Source: Bacillus massiliigorillae (GTDB taxonomy: Bacteria; Bacillota; Bacilli; Bacillales; DSM-1321). From it: a DNA stretch of 64,000 nucleotides. Below, piece by piece: positions 8,721 to 17,227 of this stretch (positions within the stretch are counted from its first letter, which is position 1; every line of letters begins with the position of its first letter). The stretch spans positions 2,363,665 to 2,427,664 of the forward strand of contig NZ_HG428741.1 in assembly GCF_000380245.2 (NCBI RefSeq). Reading direction: 5' to 3'. Position numbers and translations under genes: made by a program. Under the pieces are notes generated by a model that saw only the letters and a list, made by a program, of their open reading frames with translations, searched no databases and was not told the origin of the DNA.

Positions 8721-9383
8721 TTAGTTCTCTTCTTCTTTCGATAACGTTTCAATATACTCCAAGTATCTTCTATTAACAGTAGCTTTTGAAACATTATATC
8801 CAAACCCTCTTAATGTAGCCGCTATATCAGCAAAAGTTAAATCATTTTCTCGAAGACGAATAATCTCTTCGATTGGTACCTTTTTCTTTTCGGGTCCTTT
8901 AGATTGATCTCTATTTTTTATATTTTTTTCAGGACGATAACCATTATCAATAGCTTTCTTCATCCCTCTGCTAATCTTCATATTATGTAATTTCCGTTGA
9001 TACTCTTCTACAATGCCAACAATTTGTAATACCATTGAATCAGCATCTGATAGCTCCATTTCTCCTTTATGCGTATAAGTGAATAATTGTACGCCTTCTT
9101 TCATCAAGAAATGTAATAACGCTATTTTGGCATTACCTCTACCAAGCCTTGTTTCATCTTGGATTAAAACAACGTCTATACTTTGCTCTTTAATACATTC
9201 TAGCAATTCAAACACACCATCACGATTCAATTCAAAGCCGCTTTCTTTCTCTTTAATCACTTTAACTACATCAAGTCGCAAATCGTCAGCTAAAGCCAAC
9301 AATTCTTGTTCTTGTCTTTGTAAGGAGCTTTCTTGAGCTTCCTTATCAGTACTTACTCTACAATAAATAACCGCTCGTTTCAT
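8721..9383 (-). CDS. yneB: Serine recombinase-family protein YneB
   Basis: A 220-residue resolvase-like protein. The N-terminal catalytic domain has the nucleophile motif YCRVS (Ser11), followed by QRQEQEL. DETRLGRGNAK carries the conserved Arg residues, and VEEYQRKLHNMKISRGMKKA forms the long linker helix. The C-terminus (about 165-215) is a short helix-turn-helix (FADIAATLRGFGYNVSKATVNR). All key catalytic residues are present, yet it sits in the SOS operon between yneA and ynzC and not in a mobile element. Its cellular target is unknown. Induction by DNA damage is inferred from the LexA boxes upstream of yneA. Confidence 0.92.
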   Translation of the reverse strand: MKRAVIYCRVSTDKEAQESSLQRQEQELLALADDLRLDVVKVIKEKESGFELNRDGVFELLECIKEQSIDVVLIQDETRLGRGNAKIALLHFLMKEGVQLFTYTHKGEMELSDADSMVLQIVGIVEEYQRKLHNMKISRGMKKAIDNGYRPEKNIKNRDQSKGPEKKKVPIEEIIRLRENDLTFADIAATLRGFGYNVSKATVNRRYLEYIETLSKEEEN

Positions 9384-9425
9384 TAAATATTACTACCTCT
9401 CACATTACGAATAAGCCTCTACATT

Positions 9426-9737
9426 CTAGTTATTGCTCATTGTTAAATACTTTTCTTTACCTTCTTTAACCGGAACAAGTATAACATCACCAATTTTTAG
9501 AGAATCTCCATTTATATTATTTAACTTCTCTAAATGAGAGACCAACTGTGTAGTATTTATATTATCATAATTGTATTTCTTGGCAATTCCCCAAAGAGAA
9601 TCCCCTTGAACAACGGTAACCTCAACATAATTTTCTGAATCATCAACACTATATTTAAATAAACATACTATAGAAAACATTACAATAAGTCCTAAAAACA
9701 GTAAGGAATAACTATTCTTCACAACAAAATTTCTCAT
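9426..9737 (-). CDS. yneA: SOS cell division suppressor YneA
   Basis: A 103-residue membrane-anchored protein that delays cell division during DNA damage in B. subtilis. The layout fits: a short N-terminal cytoplasmic part, one membrane segment (about 11-28, SLLFLGLIVMFSIVCLF), and an extracytoplasmic LysM domain from about residue 38 (VEVTVVQGDSLWGIAKKY...NNINGDSLKIGDVILVPV). It is the first gene of the yneA-yneB-ynzC operon, divergent from lexA. A promoter with LexA-box-like sequences lies directly upstream. Confidence 0.93.
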   Translation of the reverse strand: MRNFVVKNSYSLLFLGLIVMFSIVCLFKYSVDDSENYVEVTVVQGDSLWGIAKKYNYDNINTTQLVSHLEKLNNINGDSLKIGDVILVPVKEGKEKYLTMSNN

Positions 9738-9760
9738 TACATTCGTCTCCTTCTACTATG

Positions 9761-9774
9761 CGAATATTTGTTCG
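9761..9774. promoter_or_regulatory. LexA box 1 (yneA leader side)
   Basis: CGAATATTTGTTCG differs at one half-site base from the Bacillus SOS box CGAAC-N4-GTTCG. It lies just downstream of the predicted yneA start of transcription. Confidence 0.75.
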
Positions 9775-9790
9775 TTTTTTTGATACTTGA

Positions 9791-9820
9791 ATTATAATAC
9801 GAACATTTGTTTCTAGTCAA
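9791..9820 (-). promoter_or_regulatory. yneA promoter with LexA box 2 in the spacer
   Basis: On the minus strand TTGACT (9815-9820) and TATAAT (9791-9796) are 18 bp apart. CGAACATTTGTTTC (9800-9813), a near-consensus LexA site, fills the spacer, so bound LexA would block polymerase. Confidence 0.75.
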
Positions 9821-9833
9821 GAGCGTATGTTCT
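9820..9833. promoter_or_regulatory. Weaker LexA-like site 3
   Basis: AGAGCGTATGTTCT has a good GTTC right half and a degenerate left half, directly upstream of the yneA -35. Confidence 0.45.
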
Positions 9834-9866
9834 GTTTTTTTATTTTTCAAATGAAATAAAAACATT

Positions 9867-9906
9867 CAAACATATGTTTGTCTACCCAAAAATTGCATGT
9901 TATAAT
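9867..9906 (+). promoter_or_regulatory. lexA promoter with LexA box 4
   Basis: TTGTCT (9878-9883) and TATAAT (9901-9906) are 17 bp apart. The perfect palindrome CAAACATATGTTTG (9867-9880) overlaps the -35; it differs symmetrically by one base per half from the SOS consensus. This suggests LexA autoregulation. Confidence 0.75.
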
Positions 9907-9939
9907 TTATGTAATAATAGAAAGAGATGGGGTGTATCA

Positions 9940-10563
9940 ATGAATAAGATATCAAAACGGCAACAAGATATTCTTGACTTTATAAAGCAAGAAGTAAAAA
10001 CAAAAGGTTATCCCCCGTCCGTTAGGGAGATTGGAGAAGCAGTTGGTTTAGCTTCAAGTTCAACTGTACACGGACATTTAGCTCGTCTCGAAGCAAAAGG
10101 TTTAATAAGAAGAGATCCTACGAAACCACGCGCGATTGAAATACTAGAATTAGAGGAAGAATCATTTATTCCAAAAAGAAAAGTAGTAAATGTTCCATTG
10201 CTAGGTAAAGTAACAGCTGGTCAGCCTATTACAGCGATTGAAAATGTTGAAGAATACTTTCCTCTTCCAGAACATTTAGCTAGTTACGACCAACAAGTAT
10301 TTATGCTTGAAATCGTAGGCGATAGTATGATTGAAGCTGGGATTTTTAACGGGGATTATGTCATTGTTCGCCAGCAACAAAATGCACAAAATGGTGATAT
10401 AGTTGTGGCAATGACAGAAGATAACGAAGCGACTGTGAAACGTTTCTTCAAAGAAAATAATTATTTCCGTTTACAACCTGAAAACTCTTCTCTTCAACCA
10501 ATTATTCTTGAAAGTGTATCAATTCTAGGAAAAGTAATTGGTTTGTATAGAGAAATTCATTAA
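9940..10563 (+). CDS. lexA: SOS repressor LexA
   Basis: A 207-residue repressor of DNA-damage genes. The ATG at 9940 follows AGATGGGG; the open frame reaches 22 codons further upstream but without a ribosome binding site. The N-terminal winged helix-turn-helix has SVREIGEAVGLASSSTVHGHLARLE. The self-cleavage Ala-Gly lies in LGKVTAGQPI (about residue 90), the catalytic Ser in GDSMIEAGI and the Lys in TVKRF. It is divergent from yneA, and its own promoter carries a LexA-like box. It is followed by a strong terminator. Confidence 0.97.
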   Translation: MNKISKRQQDILDFIKQEVKTKGYPPSVREIGEAVGLASSSTVHGHLARLEAKGLIRRDPTKPRAIEILELEEESFIPKRKVVNVPLLGKVTAGQPITAIENVEEYFPLPEHLASYDQQVFMLEIVGDSMIEAGIFNGDYVIVRQQQNAQNGDIVVAMTEDNEATVKRFFKENNYFRLQPENSSLQPIILESVSILGKVIGLYREIH

Positions 10564-10576
10564 TAATGCTCCTAAT

Positions 10577-10632
10577 AAAAAGGCAGAACTATTTACTTGC
10601 AGTCGCTTGCAAAGTAAATAGTTCTGCCTTTT
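10577..10632. terminator. Long hairpin terminator after lexA
   Basis: A perfect 20-bp stem starts AAAAGGCAGAACTATTTACT (10577-10596), with its complement at 10613-10632. It is nearly symmetrical, with A-runs and T-runs at its ends, so it may also stop transcription from the other side. Confidence 0.85.
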
Positions 10633-10681
10633 ACATAATTACATAAATTGATGCTTTACTCGGTAAGAGTCGATAATTCTT

Positions 10682-11149
10682 TTACTTTAATTCATTACTA
10701 GAGAACTTTATTATCTTTTTCTCTATTAGAATTTTAATTATTCTACTGAATAGAAGTTCTCCACACCAGAAGCCTATTGCACTTGCTAAACCTAATTGTA
10801 AGACAAGCATTGCACTCGTCCCTTGTATATTCAATAACTTAACTATTAAAGCTATTAAAACTACTAGTACAATATAAACACCTAATTTAATAGCAACTTG
10901 GTGTTTAGAAGCCTTATTTGCAAAAAAATCGGCTAAAAAGGAGATAGGAATTCCTACAAAGATAACCGCAGGACTAACATAGATGATTGCAACCATTGCC
11001 ATGAGAAACATGTTACCCAAACCAGTAGCAAACATAGCTCCGAAGCCTTCAGCAATACCTACTAATACTAAGTAAACAATCCCTGTCATGAAAAAAGCTA
11101 TAATCATACTAAATATTTTTTCGGATGATATTTTAATAAATTTGGCCAT
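10682..11149 (-). CDS. Hypothetical four-pass membrane protein
   Basis: A 155-residue protein with about four hydrophobic segments: IFSMIIAFFMTGIVYLVLVG, MFLMAMVAIIYVSPAVIFVGIPISF, LGVYIVLVVLIALIVKLL and MLVLQLGLASAIGFWCGELLF. Short basic loops and a Lys-rich C-terminus suggest both ends are cytoplasmic. I do not recognise the family. AGGAG precedes the ATG. It is a lone gene downstream of the lexA terminator on the opposite strand, beside a peptidoglycan peptidase. Confidence 0.7.
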   Translation of the reverse strand: MAKFIKISSEKIFSMIIAFFMTGIVYLVLVGIAEGFGAMFATGLGNMFLMAMVAIIYVSPAVIFVGIPISFLADFFANKASKHQVAIKLGVYIVLVVLIALIVKLLNIQGTSAMLVLQLGLASAIGFWCGELLFSRIIKILIEKKIIKFSSNELK

Positions 11150-11267
11150 TTCTAACTCCTATTTGCATGATAAATAGTGAAAACATAATAATTATATCAC
11201 AATATTTTAGATTTTATAGAACTTGTCCCTTTCCAACTTTCATGGTAAATAGCTTCCATGGTCTACA

Positions 11268-12029
11268 TTATTTACTCTCTTTCGGGCCTATGATTAATCC
11301 TCTTTCTAAAGCTACATATAATATTCCAATCGCATCGTCTAAAGAAAGTTCTCTATTCAATAACTTTTCTCTATGAATTGAACTAATTGCCTTCTCACCA
11401 TGTACGCTTTTTTCTTCAAATCGTTTTAGCACTTTTGAAGTAGCATTGAAGAATTCTTCATTTGATGGATTAAAATTCACTAATTTTTTATTTACTATCT
11501 TATTAGGATCTTTTTTCTCCTCTTGAATGACTGTTGGTGTAAAGTTTATCGCTAAACTGGGACGCTTACCATTTTGTAAATCTTCTTTTTTCAATCCTCC
11601 CATCATTTCAAGATGAGGATAGTCTTTAAATGAACTCCAATCTCCTCCCCAAGTAAAACCAAGTGTTTTGGCTATTGCCGCTACTCTCTTATATTTATCA
11701 TTTACGGTATAATATACTTCAGTAGCATCTGCATTTGCTAAAACATAATCAATTGCTAGACCAAAATTGTGATTAGAACTTCCTGGTTTTGCATTTGACA
11801 CGATTAGACTTTTAGGATCGCCATATTCCGTTCCTTTGTATATATATGAATTACGCCCCTTTCCGTACAACTTTGCTTGTTCTTCGTAACTTCTATAGCC
11901 ATCTGTTATGAGCACATATATACCTTCTTTATATGCTCTTTTCACCAATTCAATAGCAGTATCTTTTACCACTGGATGTACTAATCCCATACGATTTATA
12001 GATTTATTTATCAAGATTTGTACCGTCAT
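11268..12029 (-). CDS. M15-family L-alanyl-D-glutamate/D-Ala peptidase (endolysin-like)
   Basis: A 253-residue peptidoglycan peptidase. The M15 domain spans about 1-150. DGYRSYEEQAKLY leads into the zinc motif SSNHNFGLAIDY (about 84-95), giving the first His and Asp, and DYPHLEM (about 136-142) gives the second His plus the catalytic Glu. This resembles CwlK and the Listeria phage Ply500 class. The C-terminal 100 residues (FNPSNEEFFNATSKVLKRF...) are not a domain that I can name, and could be a cell-wall targeting or helical partner part. No signal peptide is visible, as in phage endolysins that rely on a holin. No holin is next to it. Confidence 0.85.
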   Translation of the reverse strand: MTVQILINKSINRMGLVHPVVKDTAIELVKRAYKEGIYVLITDGYRSYEEQAKLYGKGRNSYIYKGTEYGDPKSLIVSNAKPGSSNHNFGLAIDYVLANADATEVYYTVNDKYKRVAAIAKTLGFTWGGDWSSFKDYPHLEMMGGLKKEDLQNGKRPSLAINFTPTVIQEEKKDPNKIVNKKLVNFNPSNEEFFNATSKVLKRFEEKSVHGEKAISSIHREKLLNRELSLDDAIGILYVALERGLIIGPKESK

Positions 12030-12381
12030 TCATACACACCTACCTTCGTTGTAATTTACAATATTAGTTATGCTAATATATGAACTCTATCTACTTTTCG
12101 ATTAGACTATTTACTAATTCGATACATGGAGATACAAAACAGTTAAAGCATCTATATTCTAAAAAAGGTATCCTAATAAAACTATTTATTCGTATGCATG
12201 AGAAAGTCATTTTCTTAATATATAAAGTGATATTTTTGTTTCATTTCTACCAATATTGCTAAATAAAACTAGTCCCACCCTTAAAGGTTATTTCATATAA
12301 CTTAAAAACTTTAAATACATGTAAAGGCATCCAAACAGATAATAAATTCCTATTTGGATAACCTCTCTATAGTTGATTATT
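12030..12381. other. Gap of about 350 bp, only a weak hairpin
   Basis: No credible gene is seen. A stem of about 10 bp with one mismatch (ATCCAAACAG at 12330-12339 with CTATTTGGAT at 12350-12359) may end the thrS transcript, but no clear T-tract follows it. Confidence 0.5.
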
Positions 12382-14304
12382 TTAACGAATGCTACGATGA
12401 TTTATAAGTCGAACTACTTTATCTTGAAAAGCAATTATTGAATCACTGGATGATTCTTTCTCTCCGTATTTTCTAACATTAACAGTACCTTGTTTCATTT
12501 CATGGTCCCCAAGAACAAGCATGAATGGTATTTTTTGCATCTGTGCCTCTCTTATTTTATATCCTAACTTTTCATTTTGGTCATCAATCTTCACCCTAAT
12601 TCCTACTTTTTTTAGTTCATTTCGAACAGTTATACAATATGCCAAATGAACGTTAGATACAGGAATAATTTGAACTTGAACTGGTGCAATCCAAATAGGG
12701 AAAGCTCCTGCAAAATGTTCAATAAGTATTCCAAGGAAACGATCAATTGAGCCATAAATTGCTCTATGAATCACCACAGGACGAATTCTTTCATTATTTT
12801 CATTGATATAGGATAAATCGAATTTAATTGGCATTTGAAAATCAAGTTGAATTGTTGCACATTGATGACTTCTACCCAGTGCATCCTTAATATGAAAGTC
12901 TATCTTTGGTCCATAAAAGGCCCCATCACCTTCATTTAATGAGTATGCTATGCCTAAATTCTTCAATACATTTTCCAATGCAGTTTCAGAGGCTTCCCAA
13001 AGTTGATCATCACCTAAAGAATCCTCTGGTCGAGTAGAAAGCTCCACAGTATATTCAAAACCAAAAGTACGATATACTTCATCAATCAAATGAAACACTT
13101 GCTGAATTTCACTCTCAATTTGATCTTCTCGAACAAATATATGAGCATCATCTTGACAAAATGTACGAACACGCAACAAACCATTTAATGCACCACTATA
13201 TTCATGACGATGGACCTGACCAAACTCAGCGAAACGAACTGGCAAATCTCTATATGAATATAAATTGTTTTTAAAAATAAGCATGTGACCAGGACAATTC
13301 ATAGGTTTCATTGCAAACTTCATAGAATCCACTTCTGAAAAATACATATTCTCATGATAATGATCCCAGTGTCCCGAATTTTCCCAAAGTCTTTGATTCA
13401 TCATAAACGGAGTTCGAACCTCTTCATAATATGCTTTATTTTGCAGCTCACGAGAGAAGCTTTCTAATTCATTCCGTATGATTTGTCCTTTCGGTAAGTA
13501 AAATGGCATGCCAGGTGCTTCCTCTGAAAACATAAATAATTCTAGTTTCTTCCCAAGCTTACGGTGATCCCGTTTAGCTGCTTCCTCCAGGAAATGCAAA
13601 TAATCATTTAAGTCTTTTTTCTTTTCAAACGCTACTCCATATACTCGTTGAAGTACTTCATTCTCACTATTCCCTCGCCAATATGCACCTGCGACACGAG
13701 TTAATTTGAAAGCTTTTAAATAAGATGTAGACGGTAAATGAGGTCCTCGACAAAGGTCGATAAATTCACCTTGTTGATAGAGTAAAATCCTTTCACCTTT
13801 AGGTATACTTTGCAATATTTCTAACTTATATTGATCACCTTTACGTTCAAAAAACTGTTCTGCTTCTTTAAATGAAACGTCAATTCTCTTGAATATCAAA
13901 TCTTCATTTATGATGTTCTCCATTTCTTTTTCGATAACGACTAAATCGTCATTAGACAAGTTTTTTTCTAACTTAAAATCATAATAAAATCCATTATCTA
14001 TCACTGGTCCTATCCCAAATTTCACATGACCAAAGATTCTTTCAACTGCCTGCGCCATAATATGAGCTGCAGAATGTCGCAAAACTTGCTGACCTTCTTC
14101 AGAATCCAGCGTATAAATTGATAAGTCAGCATCCTGTTCTACTCTGAAGTTTAAATCCACAAGCTGTTGATTTACTTTTGCTACCACAGCTTTCTTTCTC
14201 AAACTTGATGAAATCGATTCAGCTACTTCACATACTGTAATTCCCTTCTCATATTGCTTTACATTCCCATCAGGAAAAATAATTGTAATCACATTTTCAT
14301 TCAT
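12382..14304 (-). CDS. thrS: Threonyl-tRNA synthetase (T-box controlled copy)
   Basis: A 640-residue class II synthetase that charges tRNA-Thr. The N-terminal TGS domain (1-62) is followed by the editing domain with HSAAHIMAQAVERIFG (about 77-92) and a later CRGPH. The catalytic core has the zinc Cys in MKPMNCPGHM and RVRTFCQDDAHIF, and motif 3 in VIHRAIYGSIDRFLGIL. An anticodon-binding domain forms the last 110 residues. The start ATG follows AAGGAG. Two tandem T-box leaders precede it. B. subtilis has two such genes (thrS, thrZ), the second used under threonine starvation. Whether this genome has another copy cannot be seen here. Confidence 0.96.
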   Translation of the reverse strand: MNENVITIIFPDGNVKQYEKGITVCEVAESISSSLRKKAVVAKVNQQLVDLNFRVEQDADLSIYTLDSEEGQQVLRHSAAHIMAQAVERIFGHVKFGIGPVIDNGFYYDFKLEKNLSNDDLVVIEKEMENIINEDLIFKRIDVSFKEAEQFFERKGDQYKLEILQSIPKGERILLYQQGEFIDLCRGPHLPSTSYLKAFKLTRVAGAYWRGNSENEVLQRVYGVAFEKKKDLNDYLHFLEEAAKRDHRKLGKKLELFMFSEEAPGMPFYLPKGQIIRNELESFSRELQNKAYYEEVRTPFMMNQRLWENSGHWDHYHENMYFSEVDSMKFAMKPMNCPGHMLIFKNNLYSYRDLPVRFAEFGQVHRHEYSGALNGLLRVRTFCQDDAHIFVREDQIESEIQQVFHLIDEVYRTFGFEYTVELSTRPEDSLGDDQLWEASETALENVLKNLGIAYSLNEGDGAFYGPKIDFHIKDALGRSHQCATIQLDFQMPIKFDLSYINENNERIRPVVIHRAIYGSIDRFLGILIEHFAGAFPIWIAPVQVQIIPVSNVHLAYCITVRNELKKVGIRVKIDDQNEKLGYKIREAQMQKIPFMLVLGDHEMKQGTVNVRKYGEKESSSDSIIAFQDKVVRLINHRSIR

Positions 14305-14334
14305 AATTCAAACACTCCTTATAGTTTTAAATAT

Positions 14335-14580
14335 AAAAAAACACACTCATCCCTCATACAAGGGACGAGTGCGTTTACTCGTGGTTCCACCCAATTTCCC
14401 CATAAGTAGACTTGTAACTTATGGCTTTGGTGCTGTAACGTAGCATGCACGGTATTGGATACTTGTTTTCCCCAATACAGCTCATAAGGTGGTAAATTAT
14501 TTTCCTAAGCTAGGAAGTCTCAGCATTTCTTCCCTCTCTGTAAACCGTAAAGAATAATTCTTGTCCTCATCATCGCTTTT
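14335..14580 (-). promoter_or_regulatory. T-box leader 1, proximal to thrS
   Basis: The conserved T-box GGGTGGAACCACGAG reads on the minus strand at about 14376-14392. It is followed by a terminator hairpin (ACTCGTCCCTTGTATGAGGG region, 14342-14374) ending in a T-run. Upstream lie the usual AGAGAGGGAA element and a probable specifier ACC (Thr) in TTTACCACC around 14490-14498. Uncharged tRNA-Thr should bind and favour read-through. Confidence 0.9.
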
Positions 14581-14590
14581 ATTTTTTTAT

Positions 14591-14846
14591 TAAACAAAAA
14601 ACACACTCATCCCTCATACAAGGGACGAGTGTGTTTGCTCGTGGTTCCACCCAATTTCCCATAAGAAAACCTGCAACTTATGGCTTTGGTGCTGTAACGT
14701 AGCATATTCGGTATTGGATACTTATTTTCTCCAATACAGCTCAAAAGGTGGTAAGATACTCCTCTGCGTTAGGAAGTTTTCAGCAATCCTTCCCTCTCTG
14801 TAAACCGTAAAAAGTAACTCAAGTCCTTATCATTGCTTTTATTATA
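14591..14846 (-). promoter_or_regulatory. T-box leader 2, distal, with promoter -10
   Basis: A near duplicate of leader 1, with the T-box at about 14637-14652, a terminator at 14598-14636, an AGAGAGGGAA element and ACC in CTTACCACC around 14750-14757. A TATAAT (minus strand, 14841-14846) lies just upstream and may be the promoter. Both units must be read through to reach thrS. Confidence 0.88.
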
Positions 14847-14894
14847 ATCATGTAAAAATTTAATTAATTGGTATTCTATAACAAATGAAAAAAA

Positions 14895-15131
14895 TTAGCA
14901 ATACTGTTTTTTATTTTTTGACGAATCACTATTCTTAACAGTATCAAATAATTTTTTAATACATATCTCTTTAGCAACTTCTTGATCTTGATTACGCCCT
15001 ACAGCCAGTTCATATTTTCCTGCAAAATTAGCCCTAGCTATAAAATCACCTACTGCCGTTTGATCAATTTCGACTTCTATTCTTTGATTATTAATAAACA
15101 GTCGTCGTTTATTGCTGCTTTTAAACAACAT
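14895..15131 (-). CDS. Hypothetical 78-residue basic protein
   Basis: A small Lys-rich protein (FINNQRIEVEIDQTAVGDFIARANFAGKYELAVG...) with AAGGAG before the ATG. The middle looks like a short beta-rich domain, and the tail is basic and Ser/Lys-rich. I do not recognise the family. It ends 48 bp before the T-box promoter region, on the same strand as thrS, so it could be co-transcribed into the leader, but no link in function is visible. Confidence 0.5.
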   Translation of the reverse strand: MLFKSSNKRRLFINNQRIEVEIDQTAVGDFIARANFAGKYELAVGRNQDQEVAKEICIKKLFDTVKNSDSSKNKKQYC

Positions 15132-15337
15132 TATGCATTACTCTCCTTTCCTACTGTTAATATTCTCCAAATTATTACAAATACCTTTTAAAAAGATATG
15201 AAAAGTGAAAACAACTGATTATTATTACGTCAACTAATAGAATTGTTACTCTATAACCATTAGGGAGTTTTCTTCCAAAACAAACGACACTAATTAACAA
15301 CTTATATATATTCACATAGCACGAATAAGCAAAATAA

Positions 15338-15359
15338 AAACACTCAGTTTCGAGTGTTT
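15338..15359 (-). terminator. Hairpin overlapping the stop of the 87-residue gene
   Basis: AAACACTC and GAGTGTTT pair around a 6-nt loop. On the minus strand TTTTATTTT follows. The stop codon of the gene lies in the stem. Confidence 0.7.
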
Positions 15360-15621
15360 ATTTTAAACAATATGATTCAACATAATCGATTCCTTGTGGA
15401 GTTGGTTTATACTCCCAATATCCACTATATGAATTATTAGTAATATATCCCTTACCTTCTAGATAGCTACAAGCTAGTTTTAGTTCATTGTTTTTCAAAA
15501 ATTCACTTTCAGTTACTTTAAATGAGGCGCTGTTATTATCATAATGATGTTTATAAATTTTCAACAGCAACTCATTTCTTAGTTGTTGCCTTTTTAGTAT
15601 ATCATTTTGATCAATTACCAA
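15358..15621 (-). CDS. Small winged-helix-like hypothetical protein
   Basis: An 87-residue protein starting at TTG 15619-15621. The longer frame begins with ATG GAG GTG, which is itself the GGAGGTG ribosome binding site. The body reads LLLKIYKHHYDN...ESEFLKNNELKLACSYLEGKGYITN...YKPTPQGIDYVE, a pattern like a winged helix (recognition-type helix, then a beta wing ending in the TPQG turn). It may bind DNA as a single-domain regulator or phage-type accessory protein. The exact family is not recognised. Confidence 0.6.
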   Translation of the reverse strand: MVIDQNDILKRQQLRNELLLKIYKHHYDNNSASFKVTESEFLKNNELKLACSYLEGKGYITNNSYSGYWEYKPTPQGIDYVESYCLK

Positions 15622-15818
15622 TATAAACACCTCCATATATACAATATACTTCGATGAAAAGAAGATATTCCCCTTTCCACTCGTGATTTTTATAAATATA
15701 TATTTTCAAAAACAGTAAATATTTTTGCAAAAATGGAAAATAGTTAACAAATGTTCACATTCTTACTCTCATTTATTTGTTATGATGGACTACGTGATTA
15801 TTTTTAGGAGGTTTCATC

Positions 15819-16460
15819 ATGTCAGACACAAAGAATATTAAGATTGTAACTGCTGATCCATCTGCTATCGGCTTATTTGGCCTCGCTATGGTTACATTAG
15901 TTGCGTCTACTCAAAAGCTTGGGTTAACAGATGGTGTTGCATTTGTATTACCTTGGGCAATTTTCTTAGGAGCCATCGCACAGCTTTTTGCATGTGTGCA
16001 AGATTCAAAACATAATAATGTATTCGGTGCTACAGCATTCGGAGCTTACGGATTATTCTGGCTAGGTGTTGCTATGAGCTGGTTAATCGACTTAGGTGTA
16101 TTTTGGGAAAAACTAGCTGCAGCAGTTGATTCAAGACAACTAGGCGTTGCATTTATTGGTTATTTAATTTTCACTCTAATTATGACAATTGGATCTATGG
16201 AAACAAACAAAGTATTATTTTTCATTTTCGTTCTTATTGATTTCTTATTTATCGGTTTATCACTTAGTACTTTAGGTATCATGTCACATGAAATGCATAT
16301 GCTTGCTGCTGTTTCTGAGTTATTAATCGCTTTATTATCTTTCTATGGTGTTGCTGCTAACGTATTAAATCAACATTTTGGTTATACGTTTATACCTGTA
16401 GGTAAACCATTTGGTATCTTCAAGAAACATCCAACTGCATCAAGTAAAAAGGCTGCATAA
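15819..16460 (+). CDS. Acetate uptake transporter, YaaH/GPR1/FUN34 family
   Basis: A 213-residue six-pass membrane protein. The N-terminal family signature is present as DPSAIGLFGLAMVTL (compare NPAPLGL in SatP/YaaH). Hydrophobic segments follow at about 20-40, 45-65, 70-95, 110-130, 135-155 and 160-185. The members studied import acetate or succinate with protons. AGGAGG precedes the ATG. It is monocistronic, with a terminator straight after. Substrate is inferred from the family only. Confidence 0.88.
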   Translation: MSDTKNIKIVTADPSAIGLFGLAMVTLVASTQKLGLTDGVAFVLPWAIFLGAIAQLFACVQDSKHNNVFGATAFGAYGLFWLGVAMSWLIDLGVFWEKLAAAVDSRQLGVAFIGYLIFTLIMTIGSMETNKVLFFIFVLIDFLFIGLSLSTLGIMSHEMHMLAAVSELLIALLSFYGVAANVLNQHFGYTFIPVGKPFGIFKKHPTASSKKAA

Positions 16461-16468
16461 CTTTTTTT

Positions 16469-16497
16469 AACGTCAGATTAATTCTGACGTTTTTTTT
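16469..16497 (+). terminator. Terminator after the acetate transporter gene
   Basis: AACGTCAGA and TCTGACGTT pair around TTAAT, followed by seven T. Confidence 0.9.
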
Positions 16498-16524
16498 ACT
16501 CTAATAAAGAGTGCCTCCTAAGTA

Positions 16525-16738
16525 ATAATACCCTCTTGTAAAGATATTTATAATTTCTAATGTTGTAACTTTTGATTTCTATGAGAGATTAGATGTGAAA
16601 TTTAAAGACTTCATTACTTTAGACGTATCTTTTGATGTTCTAAAAATCGAGGAAAAGTATAATATATTCATTGAAAGCAAAAGAGAGCCAATCGAAGTAC
16701 ATTGGGTGATTACTCCTTCATCAGAACATTTATACTGA
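16525..16738 (+). pseudogene. Coding remnant without start codon
   Basis: An open stretch encodes VTFDFYERLDVKFKDFITLD and continues SFDVLKIEEKYNIFIESK...EVHWVITPSSEHLY before TGA at 16736-16738. The amino-acid pattern looks like real protein, but no ATG, GTG or TTG with a ribosome binding site opens it. It is probably the 3' end of a lost gene. Family unknown. Confidence 0.4.
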
Positions 16739-16821
16739 GAATTTCCATTAACTTGATTCTATCAATCACCTATACATTATCGCTTCTAATCTTTTCAATA
16801 AGTACCCTCAAAGACCATTCA

Positions 16822-17007
16822 CTATTCAGATTGGTCTTTCGCTTTCTTTCTCTCTATGTAGCCTAGTGTATAATAGTAGACTATCCAAAATACAATGATA
16901 ATAGCAAAACTATAATGTTTTTTCGTTTGCGGTAACAAGAATATACTGATAATAGCAATCAACGCAAAGGATGGCATTAATATCCAATATAATTTTCTTT
17001 TTGTCAT
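16822..17007 (-). CDS. Small two-pass membrane protein
   Basis: A 61-residue protein with AAGGAGG before the ATG. Two hydrophobic segments (WILMPSFALIAIISIFLL and YSFAIIIVFWIVYYYTLGYI) are joined by QTKKH, and the tail is charged (ERKKAKDQSE). No family recognised. It lies just upstream of nothing obvious on its strand; the next gene is the giant M60 protein's 3' end on the same strand. Confidence 0.55.
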   Translation of the reverse strand: MTKRKLYWILMPSFALIAIISIFLLPQTKKHYSFAIIIVFWIVYYYTLGYIERKKAKDQSE

Positions 17008-17164
17008 ATATATCCTCCTTTGTCTTATCCTACAATAACAATTTTACTTCGGATTGTAAAATTAGATAATAGTGATTGAGATGCCCTTAAGGCTTGTGCA
17101 ATTACAAATTCTAAACAAGACCCTCAGAACTTCGACTTGGAAAACAGATTTTTATTATAAAAGC

Positions 17165-17208
17165 AAAAGAGCAAGGAAAGTAAAACAACTAAACTCCCTC
17201 GCTCTTTT
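17165..17208 (-). terminator. Terminator after the M60 protein gene
   Basis: AAAAGAGC (17165-17172) pairs with GCTCTTTT (17201-17208), with an additional partial stem inside, about 20 bases after the stop codon. Confidence 0.6.
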
Positions 17209-17227
17209 CGATAAAAGTTATAACTGA

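Noticed and set aside
12080..12262. Plus-strand ORF of 60 codons
   Set aside because: AT-driven composition (Phe, Ile, Lys, Tyr), no ribosome binding site.
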